From: Deinococcales bacterium
Lineage (GTDB): Bacteria; Deinococcota; Deinococci; Deinococcales; JAAFIG01
DNA length: 18,657 bases
Assembly (NCBI GenBank): GCA_013298595.1
Contig: JAAFIG010000053.1
Span: 1 to 18,657 of the forward strand
Direction of reading: 5' to 3'
Both the position numbers and the translations under genes were made by a program. Below the pieces are notes generated by a model that was given only the letters and a program-made list of their open reading frames with translations, did not search any database and was not told the origin of the DNA. Below are positions 1-7,443 of the stretch, piece by piece; position 1 is the stretch's first letter, and the number at the start of each line of letters is the position of its first letter.

Positions 1-913
1 CGCCTTGCAAGGCAGCACAAACCCGCTCTAGGATTTCGTTACCTACTCGGTCTTGGGCTTCGACAGTGTTTGCGCCGAGATGCGCGGTCATGACCACATC
101 ATCACGCCCTAACAATGGATGGTCTAAACTTGGTGGTTCGGTAATAAACACATCTATGCCCGCTGCAAACAAATGACCATCCTCGAGCGCTGCAGCAATA
201 GCAGCTTCGTTAATAATGCCGCCTCGAGCCGCATTAACAACAATGCCACCAGCGGGCATTAAGGCGATTTCTCGAGCACCGATCATATCAAAGGTCTCTT
301 CGGATAATGGCACATGGACAGTTAAAACATCGACTTGTTTGAGCATTTCCTCGAGGCTATGGGCGCGTTTGACACCGAGCAATTCAAATTTTCGATCCGA
401 GATGTACGGGTCAAACGCCATCACATTCATTTTGAAACCCATTGCCCGATTCGCTACAATCGTACCAATGCGCCCTAAACCCACAATTCCAAGGGTTTTT
501 TCTTTGACTTCACGCCCGAGATACTTTCGATCCCAGACCCCCGCCCGAATGAGTTTATCCGAACGCGCCACACCTCTGGATGCTGCCAGCATCAAGGTAA
601 TTGCCAATTCGCCAGCCGAAACAGTATTGGCTTCAGGCGCATTAAAAACCACAATACCCTTACGCGATGCTGCCTCGAGATCGATGTTATCAATGCCGAC
701 GCCGCCACGCCCAACCACTTTTAAGCGACTACCTGCCTCGAGCAACTCGGCATCCACTTTAGTTCGAGAACGGGTGATTAAACCATCAAACTCGGACAAC
801 CGCCGCAAAATGTCTTCTCGAGGCATGTTGACAACGTACTCAATCTCGAAGCCCTCACGGTCAAAGCTACTGGGGCGGAACTTCATTTCATCACAAATCA
901 GTATGCGCTGCAT
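1..913 (-). CDS. serA: D-3-phosphoglycerate dehydrogenase, 3' end cut by window edge
   Basis: This is the NAD-dependent enzyme that oxidises 3-phosphoglycerate to 3-phosphohydroxypyruvate, the first step of serine synthesis, in the cytoplasm. About 304 codons are present and the frame is still open at base 1. The translation begins MQRILICDEMKFRP. It shows the substrate-binding stretch GRGGVGIDNID (about residues 68-78), NTVSAGELA (96-104), the Rossmann loop GLGRIG (145-150), the catalytic Arg in NAARGG, the Glu in DVFITEP and the catalytic His in TAHLGANT. The D-2-hydroxyacid dehydrogenase core is therefore complete; any C-terminal ACT or intervening domain lies outside the window. The start at 913 is chosen because a TAnnnT box sits 7 nt upstream and no Shine-Dalgarno sequence is visible. 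Seven CTCGAG words lie inside. The family is clear; PGDH is favoured over other hydroxyacid dehydrogenases by the SerA-like active-site context. Confidence 0.93.
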   Translation of the reverse strand, partial: MQRILICDEMKFRPSSFDREGFEIEYVVNMPREDILRRLSEFDGLITRSRTKVDAELLEAGSRLKVVGRGGVGIDNIDLEAASRKGIVVFNAPEANTVSAGELAITLMLAASRGVARSDKLIRAGVWDRKYLGREVKEKTLGIVGLGRIGTIVANRAMGFKMNVMAFDPYISDRKFELLGVKRAHSLEEMLKQVDVLTVHVPLSEETFDMIGAREIALMPAGGIVVNAARGGIINEAAIAAALEDGHLFAAGIDVFITEPPSLDHPLLGRDDVVMTAHLGANTVEAQDRVGNEILERVCAALQG

Positions 914-920
914 CGGCAAG

Positions 921-950
921 ACTTTACCGATAAACAATCAGGAGTAACAA
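921..950 (-). promoter_or_regulatory. Putative leaderless promoter of serA
   Basis: On the minus strand TTGTTA (945-950) is followed after 18 nt by TAAAGT (921-926), and the serA ATG begins 7 nt further on. The expected transcription start is at or beside the ATG, so the mRNA would lack a ribosome binding site. This is inferred from spacing only. Confidence 0.45.
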
Positions 951-998
951 GCACCAAGCCTAGACGAATACCTCGATTGGCAAGAAACAGCTCTTGAA

Positions 999-1442
999 TT
1001 ACAGCGATCTCGTGATTTTGGTACTACGACAGGTTTTGATAAATACCTCGAGATCAGCACTCTTGCTGGGCAAATTATAGCTTTTGTACTGGCAAGCCAC
1101 GTATTTACCTGCAAATGCAGCACTGGCATTGGTTGCCACAAAACCCAGTTGCCCGCTTTTAATTTTGTACAAAATCGCCCAGAAACCTTTATCTTTGATG
1201 GTTTTATAGATTTGCTCACCACCAATCAGTACTGGAGTAGCACTCGAAACAATTTCTAAAGCAAGCGATAAGTCGCGTAAAGTAACCGAAGTGATAAAGT
1301 TATTAGCAACTTTCGCCCCCGCAGGCAAAGCTAGTTGAACTTCGTAAGAACCTCCTCCAAGTTCAGTGACTTTGGTTTGCACAGTTTGCGCTAAAGCCGT
1401 GGTTGCAAGCATCAATCCAATCAGCAATCCCAATTTTTCCAT
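999..1442 (-). CDS. Small secreted protein of unknown function
   Basis: This encodes 147 residues. The N-terminus MEKLGLLIGLMLATTALA is a typical Sec signal peptide with a likely cut after residue 18 (ALA/QT). The mature part is rich in beta-forming residues and has two cysteines (C117 and C138) that could form a disulfide outside the cytoplasm. I recognise no family. The gene starts 19 nt after the stop of the cytochrome-like gene, but it has its own perfect TATAAT placed so that transcription should begin at the ATG. Only one CTCGAG word lies inside, which is few for this window. An overlapping frame (938-1225) is open but shows no protein-like features. Function is unknown and the reading frame is fairly secure because of the signal peptide. 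Confidence 0.75.
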   Translation of the reverse strand: MEKLGLLIGLMLATTALAQTVQTKVTELGGGSYEVQLALPAGAKVANNFITSVTLRDLSLALEIVSSATPVLIGGEQIYKTIKDKGFWAILYKIKSGQLGFVATNASAAFAGKYVACQYKSYNLPSKSADLEVFIKTCRSTKITRSL

Positions 1443-1448
1443 TCAGCG

Positions 1449-1454
1449 ATTATA
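1449..1454 (-). promoter_or_regulatory. -10 box TATAAT six nt before the ATG (leaderless start)
   Basis: A consensus TATAAT on the minus strand ends 6 nt before the ATG at 1442, so the predicted transcription start is the A of the start codon. No good -35 hexamer is visible, and the box lies immediately after the stop codon of the upstream gene. Leaderless genes with TAnnnT directly upstream are well known in Deinococcus. Confidence 0.55.
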
Positions 1455-1461
1455 GCAAAAT

Positions 1462-3264
1462 TCAGTACGTCACAGCCCCAGATTTGGTCTTGAGCAACTC
1501 GAGCAAAGCTGTATCTGCGGTGGCAGTACTCGAGTGATACGCCGTGAAATGCTCTTGGATGGTGTGAATCGTGCCATATTTGATGGTACCGTTGTTGTTG
1601 CTGTCTGATAACCAACCGCGAATTGAAGTTAAATCAGCTGTGCTGTACGAGTCCTTCTCGAGCGATTCGATTTGTAAGTATGTTGCCATGCGAAAACCAT
1701 TGCCTGTCAATCTCGAGTACAGGTTGGTAGATTCGGTTTTGAGATCGGTTGGGAATTTGAGGTTTTTGCTTTCGTTCCAAGTGTTGCTGAGAATAGCTCG
1801 TCCGTAACCGATAAAGTAACTAAAATTCATAATAAATTTAATTGGTTGATAGATCACTTGTTTGTTGATAATTTTGACGTTGGCTTCGGGCAAGGTGCCT
1901 TTGCTGGCTAAGCGAATCAGCGTCATGAAGGCATTGTGGTTAAACATGCGTTCTTCTATTAAAGAGCCAACCATGTACTCCGCGACTTTGGTGGCATTTG
2001 AACCACTGATGCGAGCAAAACTCGGGTCGAACGTAAAACCAATCCAAAACCATGTTAAACGCAAGGCTTGTTCTTCGGTACCAGCAGCTCTGGCGGCATC
2101 TATGCTGTTCAAAGCAAATTCTGGGTAACCAAGTTTACGTAAATTATCGCGGAACGAACCCGTAGCCTGCGTGGACTCGAGCATGGTACGACCCATATCA
2201 CCAATTTCCCAAGGGTTCGCGGGTAAAAACTCGGTATTGCCTCGGGTTTGGGTGAATGCAAAACTGGGGTCTGTCTCGAGGTACGTAAAGGCAATCCCAT
2301 CGGCAAAAAATTCTTCTAAACGTCCAAGTGTCTCGAGCCGCATCATGTGCTGCCCTATCAAGGCTGATAAGAATTTATGGCGGTTAAAGTCATCCATTGC
2401 ACCACATGCCAGTTGCGGGTTAATGCCATCGGCAGTGCACGCGCCAAGCAATGGTACTTGGGTCATGTCTTTGGCTGCGACATACATTTTCCAAAAAGTT
2501 TGATTATTCGGATTCTCGAGGTAAGTATTTTGTAAGGCATGCCACTCGGCTTTGCGTGCTGGTTTAGCATCATGGGCAATATCGGCAATCCAATCGTTGA
2601 ATGTACCCTCGGCTGGGCTGTGATGCAAATCAGCACTCCATAATGGGTATAGCACACCAGTCGGCAATTTTCGCAAGTTCAGCATTTGTGGATTAGCACC
2701 CGCCAGATTGCTCCCTTTAACCAAATCAAGCAATTCATCTCGAGCTTTTTTGGCTTTCTCGAGGCTGTCTATGGGAGCGCCATACAGTGTTGGCAGTAAC
2801 GGCTCGAGGTTCTGAGCAAAAGCAATATCGCGTTTGACAGCGGCAATGTGTGGCGCATCGGTTAAATCAGGCAAGATTTGCGCCCCACTGGGTTGAAACG
2901 GACGAAAAGCTCGAGCATTGGTGACAGGTATTTGGTACTGCAAACGCATTTGCCCAATGGCTTGAATCAGCGCTTTGGCTTCCTGTGCCGAAGCCCCATC
3001 AATTCTGGCTCGACGCTCGAGATCAACATTGGTTGCGCCATTGCGGGCTAAATCAAAGAAATCAGCGCCGTGGCACCCCGAACAAGAACCTTTTGGATGT
3101 CGGGTCAAATCGTCGTCACGCCAGAGTTTCATTGCCATCGCCGTGGCTTCTGCGGGGCTTAATTCAACCAACGGTGGTTCAACAACTGGCTTACTGCCAC
3201 AAGCGGCTAACGTGAATGCCATAGCTGCTGCACTCGAGAGCCAAAAAATACGCAAGGGATTCAT
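1462..3264 (-). CDS. Large c-type cytochrome-like lipoprotein
   Basis: This encodes about 600 residues. The N-terminus MNPLRIFWLSSAAAMAFTLAAC carries a lipobox (LAAC, lipidated Cys22), so the protein should be anchored on the outer face of the cytoplasmic membrane. A single haem-c motif CSGCH lies at residues 61-65, soon after the anchor. The remaining 530 residues are mostly helical in appearance, have only two other noted cysteines (C276, C287) and match no cytochrome domain that I recognise. Stretches such as PLWSADLHHSPAEGTFNDW look conserved but I cannot name the family. The start at 3264 gives a normal lipoprotein signal. A GTG at 3357 would overlap the upstream stop by 4 nt (GTGA) and add 31 residues before the signal, so coupling to the upstream gene is possible. 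It carries about 14 CTCGAG words. Secretion and haem attachment are well supported; an electron-transfer or redox role is inference. Confidence 0.8.
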   Translation of the reverse strand: MNPLRIFWLSSAAAMAFTLAACGSKPVVEPPLVELSPAEATAMAMKLWRDDDLTRHPKGSCSGCHGADFFDLARNGATNVDLERRARIDGASAQEAKALIQAIGQMRLQYQIPVTNARAFRPFQPSGAQILPDLTDAPHIAAVKRDIAFAQNLEPLLPTLYGAPIDSLEKAKKARDELLDLVKGSNLAGANPQMLNLRKLPTGVLYPLWSADLHHSPAEGTFNDWIADIAHDAKPARKAEWHALQNTYLENPNNQTFWKMYVAAKDMTQVPLLGACTADGINPQLACGAMDDFNRHKFLSALIGQHMMRLETLGRLEEFFADGIAFTYLETDPSFAFTQTRGNTEFLPANPWEIGDMGRTMLESTQATGSFRDNLRKLGYPEFALNSIDAARAAGTEEQALRLTWFWIGFTFDPSFARISGSNATKVAEYMVGSLIEERMFNHNAFMTLIRLASKGTLPEANVKIINKQVIYQPIKFIMNFSYFIGYGRAILSNTWNESKNLKFPTDLKTESTNLYSRLTGNGFRMATYLQIESLEKDSYSTADLTSIRGWLSDSNNNGTIKYGTIHTIQEHFTAYHSSTATADTALLELLKTKSGAVTY

Positions 3265-3353
3265 TGGCTCGAGTATACGAAGCAATTTTTTATTGGTCTG
3301 TGAAAAACCCACCACCAAATGGTTATTTTGCTCACTGAATCTAGGCTTGCCAA

Positions 3354-4673
3354 TCACTTCATTGTGGCAACAATTTTCTTCACAAAATCAAAATCATCAA
3401 ACGAAGTTTTATACGTCATGCCAAGCCGCACCAATACCAATTCTTGCGATGGAATAATTGTGACGTTTTGCCCCTCAAAACCTTCTGCCATAAACGCATC
3501 TTGCGGAAAGGTAGCATCGTTTTTATTGACCCAAAAATGCGCCGCATACTCACCACCAGAATTGGCTGTAACGGTACTCGAGTATTTTGCCCAACCTTCA
3601 GGCAATAAACGCTCACCATTCCAAACACCATCTTGCAAATACAATTGTCCAAACTTCGCCCAATCCCTTGCCGAAGCATACATAAAACTCGAGCCAATAT
3701 ACGTGCCGCTGGCGTCAGGCTCGAGTACTGCACTGTTCATGCCCAGTTTTTTGAATAAGCGCAGGTGCGGAAAAGCCAAGTAATCGGCGTGATTCGTAAA
3801 TTGGCGGCGAATGATTTCTTGTAAAATATTACTCGTGCCACTCGAGTAAGACCAAACCGTATCTGGAGTAGCGGTCAGCGCGGAGCCAATGGCATAGGCA
3901 CCAGCGCCTTTCTTTTGAAAAAGCATTTGTGTGGCATCACTTGGCGAACCATAATCTTCAACAAATGCCAAACCACTACTCATTCGCAACAATTGATCTA
4001 AAGTGATTTCTTTACGCTTATCAGATTGCCATTCGGTAATCGGAGCAGGCTTTTTCAACTCGAGTTTACCATCCTGCACCAATAATCCAATCATCGCATT
4101 GGTCACACTTTTGGTCATACTCCAACCCAGTAATGGTGTTTTTTCGGAGTACCCAGCAGCATATTGCTCGGCAATAATTTTTCCTTTGTACATCACCACC
4201 ACAGCTCGAGTATTTAGTGGTTTGCTTGGGTCTGCATCTACAAAAAACGTATTAATAGCTGCTTGTAAAGCAGTATTTTCTGTTTTCTCGAGGGCAACAA
4301 CTGCAATTGCATTGCTTGGTTGCACACTGGGCTGAGCACGAATCTCGGCTTCCGATAATTCATTCACCAAGGTACACCCCAAACCAGCGCGATAAATGGC
4401 TGTGGTTGGTGCTAACCCAAAGACATTTGCACTAATTTTTTTGCCTGATTCATCTACGGTCGTACTGGCAAAAGACACCGCATGTAAATCTTGTTCTCGC
4501 AAAGATTCGGGTGCACGACCCGCGACAAAAACACCAGAGCACATATTTTTAGCCGCATAAGACGACGCGATATTGAGGTAAGGCATTCCCAAATACAACC
4601 CGATACCCACGCCTACTAGCAGCAGACCAAGCAGCCCAAGACCAATTTTTTTAAGCATAAGCACAGTGTACAT
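3354..4673 (-). CDS. Membrane-anchored serine hydrolase, class C beta-lactamase fold
   Basis: This encodes 439 residues. An N-terminal hydrophobic segment (about residues 10-31) should anchor the protein with its catalytic domain outside the cytoplasm. The domain has the serine nucleophile motif S185-M-T-K188 (GWSMTKSV), the second-motif Tyr in Y276-S-S, and a late GFEGQNVTIIP stretch at the place of the third motif. This arrangement fits the PF00144 family of esterases, D-aminopeptidases and 6-aminohexanoate-dimer hydrolases (NylB-like) rather than true beta-lactamases, and the substrate cannot be told from sequence. GAGCGGA 7-13 nt upstream supports the first ATG; a second ATG at codon 6 (4658) is possible. 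Its TGA overlaps a GTG of the next gene's open frame, suggesting one transcript with the haem-c lipoprotein gene. Confidence 0.87.
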   Translation of the reverse strand: MYTVLMLKKIGLGLLGLLLVGVGIGLYLGMPYLNIASSYAAKNMCSGVFVAGRAPESLREQDLHAVSFASTTVDESGKKISANVFGLAPTTAIYRAGLGCTLVNELSEAEIRAQPSVQPSNAIAVVALEKTENTALQAAINTFFVDADPSKPLNTRAVVVMYKGKIIAEQYAAGYSEKTPLLGWSMTKSVTNAMIGLLVQDGKLELKKPAPITEWQSDKRKEITLDQLLRMSSGLAFVEDYGSPSDATQMLFQKKGAGAYAIGSALTATPDTVWSYSSGTSNILQEIIRRQFTNHADYLAFPHLRLFKKLGMNSAVLEPDASGTYIGSSFMYASARDWAKFGQLYLQDGVWNGERLLPEGWAKYSSTVTANSGGEYAAHFWVNKNDATFPQDAFMAEGFEGQNVTIIPSQELVLVRLGMTYKTSFDDFDFVKKIVATMK

Positions 4674-4769
4674 GAGTCCGCTCAGTGATCGTGATGATAC
4701 TCGAGCACGCGAGACAAAAGCACACGAGATATCTGCGTAACGTGACGGAAGTTCATATCATTGGTGCTA

Positions 4770-4798
4770 TTGACATTTCCAATAAAACCTGACATTAT
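4770..4798 (+). promoter_or_regulatory. Promoter of the MarR-type gene
   Basis: TTGACA (4770-4775) is followed after exactly 17 nt by CATTAT (4793-4798). The predicted start is near 4805, leaving a leader of about 24 nt with a weak AAGGA ribosome binding site before the ATG at 4829. Confidence 0.65.
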
Positions 4799-4811
4799 TT
4801 AGGAGTCCTAA
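4799..4811. promoter_or_regulatory. Candidate autoregulatory operator of the MarR-type gene
   Basis: TTAGGAGTCCTAA is a perfect 6+1+6 palindrome directly after the -10 box and across the predicted transcription start. A MarR dimer bound here would block its own promoter, as is common in the family. Binding is inferred from position and symmetry. Confidence 0.4.
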
Positions 4812-4828
4812 GTATTAAAAGGATACCT

Positions 4829-5422
4829 ATGAACCCAAAGACTCAAAATTCAACTACCAATCTGATTATTGCACTAAACAAAATCAGTCTTGCCTTACGT
4901 AGCGAAGCCTGGAAACAAAGTAATTCAAATGGCTTAAACCCGACCCAAGCACAAATTCTTAGTCTCTTACAAAAATCCGAACCACAACGATTATCAGACA
5001 TCACTCAAGCCTTAGGGATTTCAGCCGCTAGTGCCAGCGAAAGTATCCGTACCTTAGTCAGTAAACAACTCGTGAATAAACAACCAGCCCCAGACAATGC
5101 TCGAGCCATTGCGCTAAGCCTGACAGAACAAGGACAAGAACAAGCCAAACAAAGTTCCGTCTACCCAGATTTTTTGATTCCAGCAGTTGAAGAACTCAAT
5201 ATAGACGAGCAAGCTATTTTGCTACGAAGTTTAAGCAAATTGATTCGCACCTTACTACTTAATGGGCAGATTTCCGTGGCAAGAATGTGCTACACCTGCA
5301 CTTATTTTCAAGTCAACGCACATCCAGAAAATCCAAGGCAACAACATCATTGCCAATTTCTAGATACGCCATTTGGTGATTTAGAACTTCGACTCGATTG
5401 TGCCGAACACCAACTCGCCTAA
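4829..5422 (+). CDS. MarR-family regulator with Cys/His-rich C-terminal extension
   Basis: This encodes 197 residues. Residues about 12-145 form a MarR winged-helix domain; the helix-turn-helix region is RLSDITQALGISAASASESIRTL-like (about 54-76), followed by a wing containing PAPDNARAIALSLTEQG. After residue 150 comes an extension unusual for MarR: C154-x2-C157, H173/H174, C175, then LRLDC191-x2-H194. The CxxC plus HHC plus C..H pattern suggests a bound metal ion or cluster, so the protein may sense metal or redox state. I recall similar tails in other bacterial MarR proteins, but no named function. The gene is followed on the same strand by a secreted-protein gene with a palindrome between the two, which suggests a regulator and its target. 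It contains one CTCGAG word, far below its neighbours. Confidence 0.85.
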   Translation: MNPKTQNSTTNLIIALNKISLALRSEAWKQSNSNGLNPTQAQILSLLQKSEPQRLSDITQALGISAASASESIRTLVSKQLVNKQPAPDNARAIALSLTEQGQEQAKQSSVYPDFLIPAVEELNIDEQAILLRSLSKLIRTLLLNGQISVARMCYTCTYFQVNAHPENPRQQHHCQFLDTPFGDLELRLDCAEHQLA

Positions 5423-5486
5423 TCCAAAATAACTCAACTCGAGTAACAGCGTTTACATAAAACCTGTTCAAATATTCGTTTATTCA

Positions 5487-5506
5487 AATTCAGTCATGAC
5501 CGAATT
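5487..5506. promoter_or_regulatory. Candidate MarR operator
   Basis: AATTCAGTCATGACCGAATT is a 20-bp near-perfect palindrome (one mismatched pair), the size and symmetry expected for a MarR dimer. It lies 13 nt upstream of the likely -35 of the secreted-protein gene. Its sequence differs from the palindrome in front of the MarR gene, so the two may not bind the same protein. Confidence 0.4.
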
Positions 5507-5518
5507 GGAGGTTCATTA

Positions 5519-5547
5519 TTGACAAAATAATTTGGCAACTTTAATCA
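5519..5547 (+). promoter_or_regulatory. Putative promoter of the secreted-protein gene
   Basis: TTGACA (5519-5524) is followed after 17 nt by a poor -10, TAATCA (5542-5547). The weak -10 beside a palindrome fits a regulated promoter. A good ribosome binding site, AGGAG, precedes the ATG at 5576. Confidence 0.4.
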
Positions 5548-5575
5548 AGCCCTTTCAAATCTATCAGGAGAAATT

Positions 5576-6313
5576 ATGAATCGTATTCTAGCTATAAAAT
5601 CAATCGGGGTAGTAATGGCACTTAGTTTAGGCATTGCATTTGGATTACAAGCTGCAGGAATTATTGGCAAAGAAGGCAATGCAAAAGCTGAATTTGACAT
5701 TGTACTTGCCAATGTTGTTCGCAAAAATAGTTCATTGCAGTTCACCATGAAAACCTCTGCCAAAGCAGGTATGAGTATTCCTACTGCCATAGGTAAACTT
5801 GCTGGTAGCCGAGTTTTTAGTTACGTGTGGCCCACTAATCTTGACTCGAGCGTTGTTGGGTTTGAAGAAAAACAAGGTATTTTAGCTTTAGCCGCCACAG
5901 CACATCCAGACTTTGATGATACCCCACTTTATGACGAGAACAACAACAACAATGCGAGTGATGATGGAAAACTTTGGCATTCACACTGGGTTGTACTTGT
6001 TCCAGATGATGTGTGTGGAAAAGGCGCATTGAAAGTCAAAGACATTCCAGAAGGTACAACACCTAAACTACCTGCTACATGGCCTAAATTGCCTATATTA
6101 ATTGATAGCCCTGGTTACGAACCTGGTATTTCACAATCAACTGTGACCATCAAAGTACCGCTCAAGGACTTAGGCTTTCCAAAGAACTTCCAATTTGATG
6201 GTGTCACAGCTGCACTACAAGTTAATGCAAACCTGCACGCACCACTTCTTTGCGTCACTGATGTTTTCGATATTGCATCTGGCAACTTGAGCTTACCCGG
6301 CGTAGCAAAATAA
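5576..6313 (+). CDS. Secreted protein of unknown function next to MarR-type gene
   Basis: This encodes 245 residues. MNRILAIKSIGVVMALSLGIAFGLQA is a signal peptide or anchor, with a likely cut near residue 26. The mature protein contains HPDFDDTPLYDE (110-121), an Asn/Asp-rich stretch DENNNNNASDDG (120-131) that resembles a calcium-binding loop, then LWHSHWVVLVPDD (133-145) with two closely spaced His. Two Cys (C147 and one in LLCVTD near 226) could pair. I believe this block recurs in uncharacterised secreted proteins of other bacteria, but I know no activity for it; metal binding is inference. AGGAGAAATT before the ATG supports the start. The gene has its own promoter-like sequence and a palindrome upstream, and probably belongs to the regulon of the adjacent MarR-type protein. 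Only one CTCGAG word occurs in 738 nt. Confidence 0.8.
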   Translation: MNRILAIKSIGVVMALSLGIAFGLQAAGIIGKEGNAKAEFDIVLANVVRKNSSLQFTMKTSAKAGMSIPTAIGKLAGSRVFSYVWPTNLDSSVVGFEEKQGILALAATAHPDFDDTPLYDENNNNNASDDGKLWHSHWVVLVPDDVCGKGALKVKDIPEGTTPKLPATWPKLPILIDSPGYEPGISQSTVTIKVPLKDLGFPKNFQFDGVTAALQVNANLHAPLLCVTDVFDIASGNLSLPGVAK

Positions 6314-6393
6314 AATCATCATTTCACAACAGATTTTGCCGAACCTTGGTTAGATTTTTTACCTCGAGTACATAAAGAAAACTGAACCAATCA

Positions 6394-6457
6394 GCTTTGG
6401 CTTGCTGGTACCAAATATCGGTTAAACCGTATCCAATTTATTGCATCAAGCCAAAGC
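6394..6457. repeat. 11-bp inverted repeat between convergent genes
   Basis: GCTTTGGCTTG (6394-6404) and CAAGCCAAAGC (6447-6457) are perfect complements separated by 42 nt. The loop holds a second palindrome, CGGTTAAACCG. The right arm covers the last codons and stop of the racemase gene. It could act as an RNA structure protecting or terminating the convergent transcripts; no T-run follows either arm, so it is not a classic terminator. Confidence 0.45.
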
Positions 6458-7138
6458 AAAATCCACAGCCGCCAGTGCATGCAGTGTGGTGGTGTCAAAC
6501 ACAGGTACGCTCGAGTCGGCTTGACCAACCAAGAGCATAATTTCAGTACAGCCAAGAATGATGCCTTCTGCACCAGCTTCAACCAGTTTTTGCATAATCC
6601 GAACGTACTCGAGTTTGCTTTCAGAGCGCACCATGCCTGCACAAAGTTCATCGTAAATAACATCATGCACAATGTCACGATCTGGTTTTTCTGGCACGAT
6701 CACTTCGAGTGCAAAATTTTGCTCGAGCCGACCCTTATAAAATTCGTGTTCCATGGTAAAACCTGTGCCAAGTAAGCCAATGCGTTTGATGCCTCGAGTC
6801 ACCACTGCTTTGGCTGTGGCATCGGCAATGTGTAATAACGGAATTTGCACAGCCTCGGTGATAGAACTGGAGAGTTTGTGCATGGTGTTGGTACAAAGCA
6901 CAATACAATCCGCACCGCCCACCTCGAGCCGTTTGGCTGCATCTGCCAAAATTGCCCCAGCTTCATCCCAAGCCCCAGCATGTTGTAAACGCTCAATTTC
7001 ATGAAAATTAACGGTAAACATCAGACTTTTGGCATTCTCGAGCGGATGAATTCTATCTCGCGTAGCTTCGTTGATTATTTTATAGTACTGGGCGCTGGAT
7101 TCCCAACTCATACCACCAATTAATCCAATGATTTTCAT
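6446..7138 (-). CDS. Aspartate/glutamate racemase family protein
   Basis: This encodes 230 residues. It is a cofactor-independent amino-acid racemase of the Asp/Glu/hydantoin racemase family, which uses two cysteines as acid and base in the cytoplasm. Both are present: C82 in LCTNTMHK and C197 in LGCTEIMLL. The N-terminal KIIGLIGGMSWESSAQYY is typical of the aspartate racemase (YgeA-like) branch. The start at 7138 is preferred over 7147 because its ATG overlaps the TGA of the upstream gene (ATGA), giving translational coupling; it is the last gene of a four-gene operon. Aspartate is a likelier substrate than glutamate because this is not MurI-like, but this is not proven. It contains six CTCGAG words. 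Confidence 0.9.
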   Translation of the reverse strand: MKIIGLIGGMSWESSAQYYKIINEATRDRIHPLENAKSLMFTVNFHEIERLQHAGAWDEAGAILADAAKRLEVGGADCIVLCTNTMHKLSSSITEAVQIPLLHIADATAKAVVTRGIKRIGLLGTGFTMEHEFYKGRLEQNFALEVIVPEKPDRDIVHDVIYDELCAGMVRSESKLEYVRIMQKLVEAGAEGIILGCTEIMLLVGQADSSVPVFDTTTLHALAAVDFALA

Positions 7139-7440
7139 ACAATCCAATCCTTGACCAGCACTGTTTCAAAATGTTCAACAATCGCACCATCACGGTGACT
7201 CCCCAAACGTGCTTTCCAAGATTCAAAAGCACTTGAACCACGAAAACCCTTGGTGTGCGCTTCGAGCGTCGTCCAACGCACCAGCAACACATAACGCCCA
7301 ATGGTCTCGAGACTGCGTTGCACAGTATGTCCTAAGTAACCTTCACTCGAGCCAATCACAGTTTGTAACTCGAGCATGGCAGCTTCAAAATCGGCAGTGC
7401 GGGATGGGTCTATTGTAAAATCGGCAATCTCGAGAATCAT
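7135..7440 (-). CDS. Antibiotic biosynthesis monooxygenase (ABM)-like protein
   Basis: This encodes 101 residues, the usual size of a single dimeric alpha/beta-barrel (ABM, PF03992-type) domain. The pattern is MILEIADFTIDP at the start, SSEGYLGHTVQRSLE in the middle, and RYVLLVRWTTLEAHTKGFRGSSAFESWK, where the conserved W and HxxFR-like region sit. Proteins of this fold include quinol monooxygenases and haem-degrading enzymes, but many have unknown substrates and no cofactor. The gene starts 3 nt after the upstream stop and ends overlapping the racemase start, so it is the third gene of the operon. Fold confident, activity unknown. Confidence 0.82.
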   Translation of the reverse strand: MILEIADFTIDPSRTADFEAAMLELQTVIGSSEGYLGHTVQRSLETIGRYVLLVRWTTLEAHTKGFRGSSAFESWKARLGSHRDGAIVEHFETVLVKDWIV

Positions 7441-7443
7441 GAT

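Noticed and set aside
216-947. 243-codon plus-strand frame
   Set aside because: It is antisense to serA, whose catalytic motifs are all present. The composition is Ser/Arg/Pro-rich without domains. CTCGAG contains no stop in any frame, which helps to keep shadow frames open in this genome.
938-1225. 95-codon minus-strand frame overlapping the secreted-protein gene
   Set aside because: It lacks a signal peptide and protein-like composition, and the overlapping frame has both a signal peptide and a well-placed -10 box.
3265-3357. GTG start at 3357 for the haem-c lipoprotein
   Set aside because: It gives a 31-residue polar extension before a clean lipoprotein signal peptide; kept only as an alternative because of the GTGA overlap.
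6330-6370. Terminator after the secreted-protein gene (AACC-TT-GGTT before a T-run)
   Set aside because: The stem is 4 bp with a two-base loop, too weak to support.
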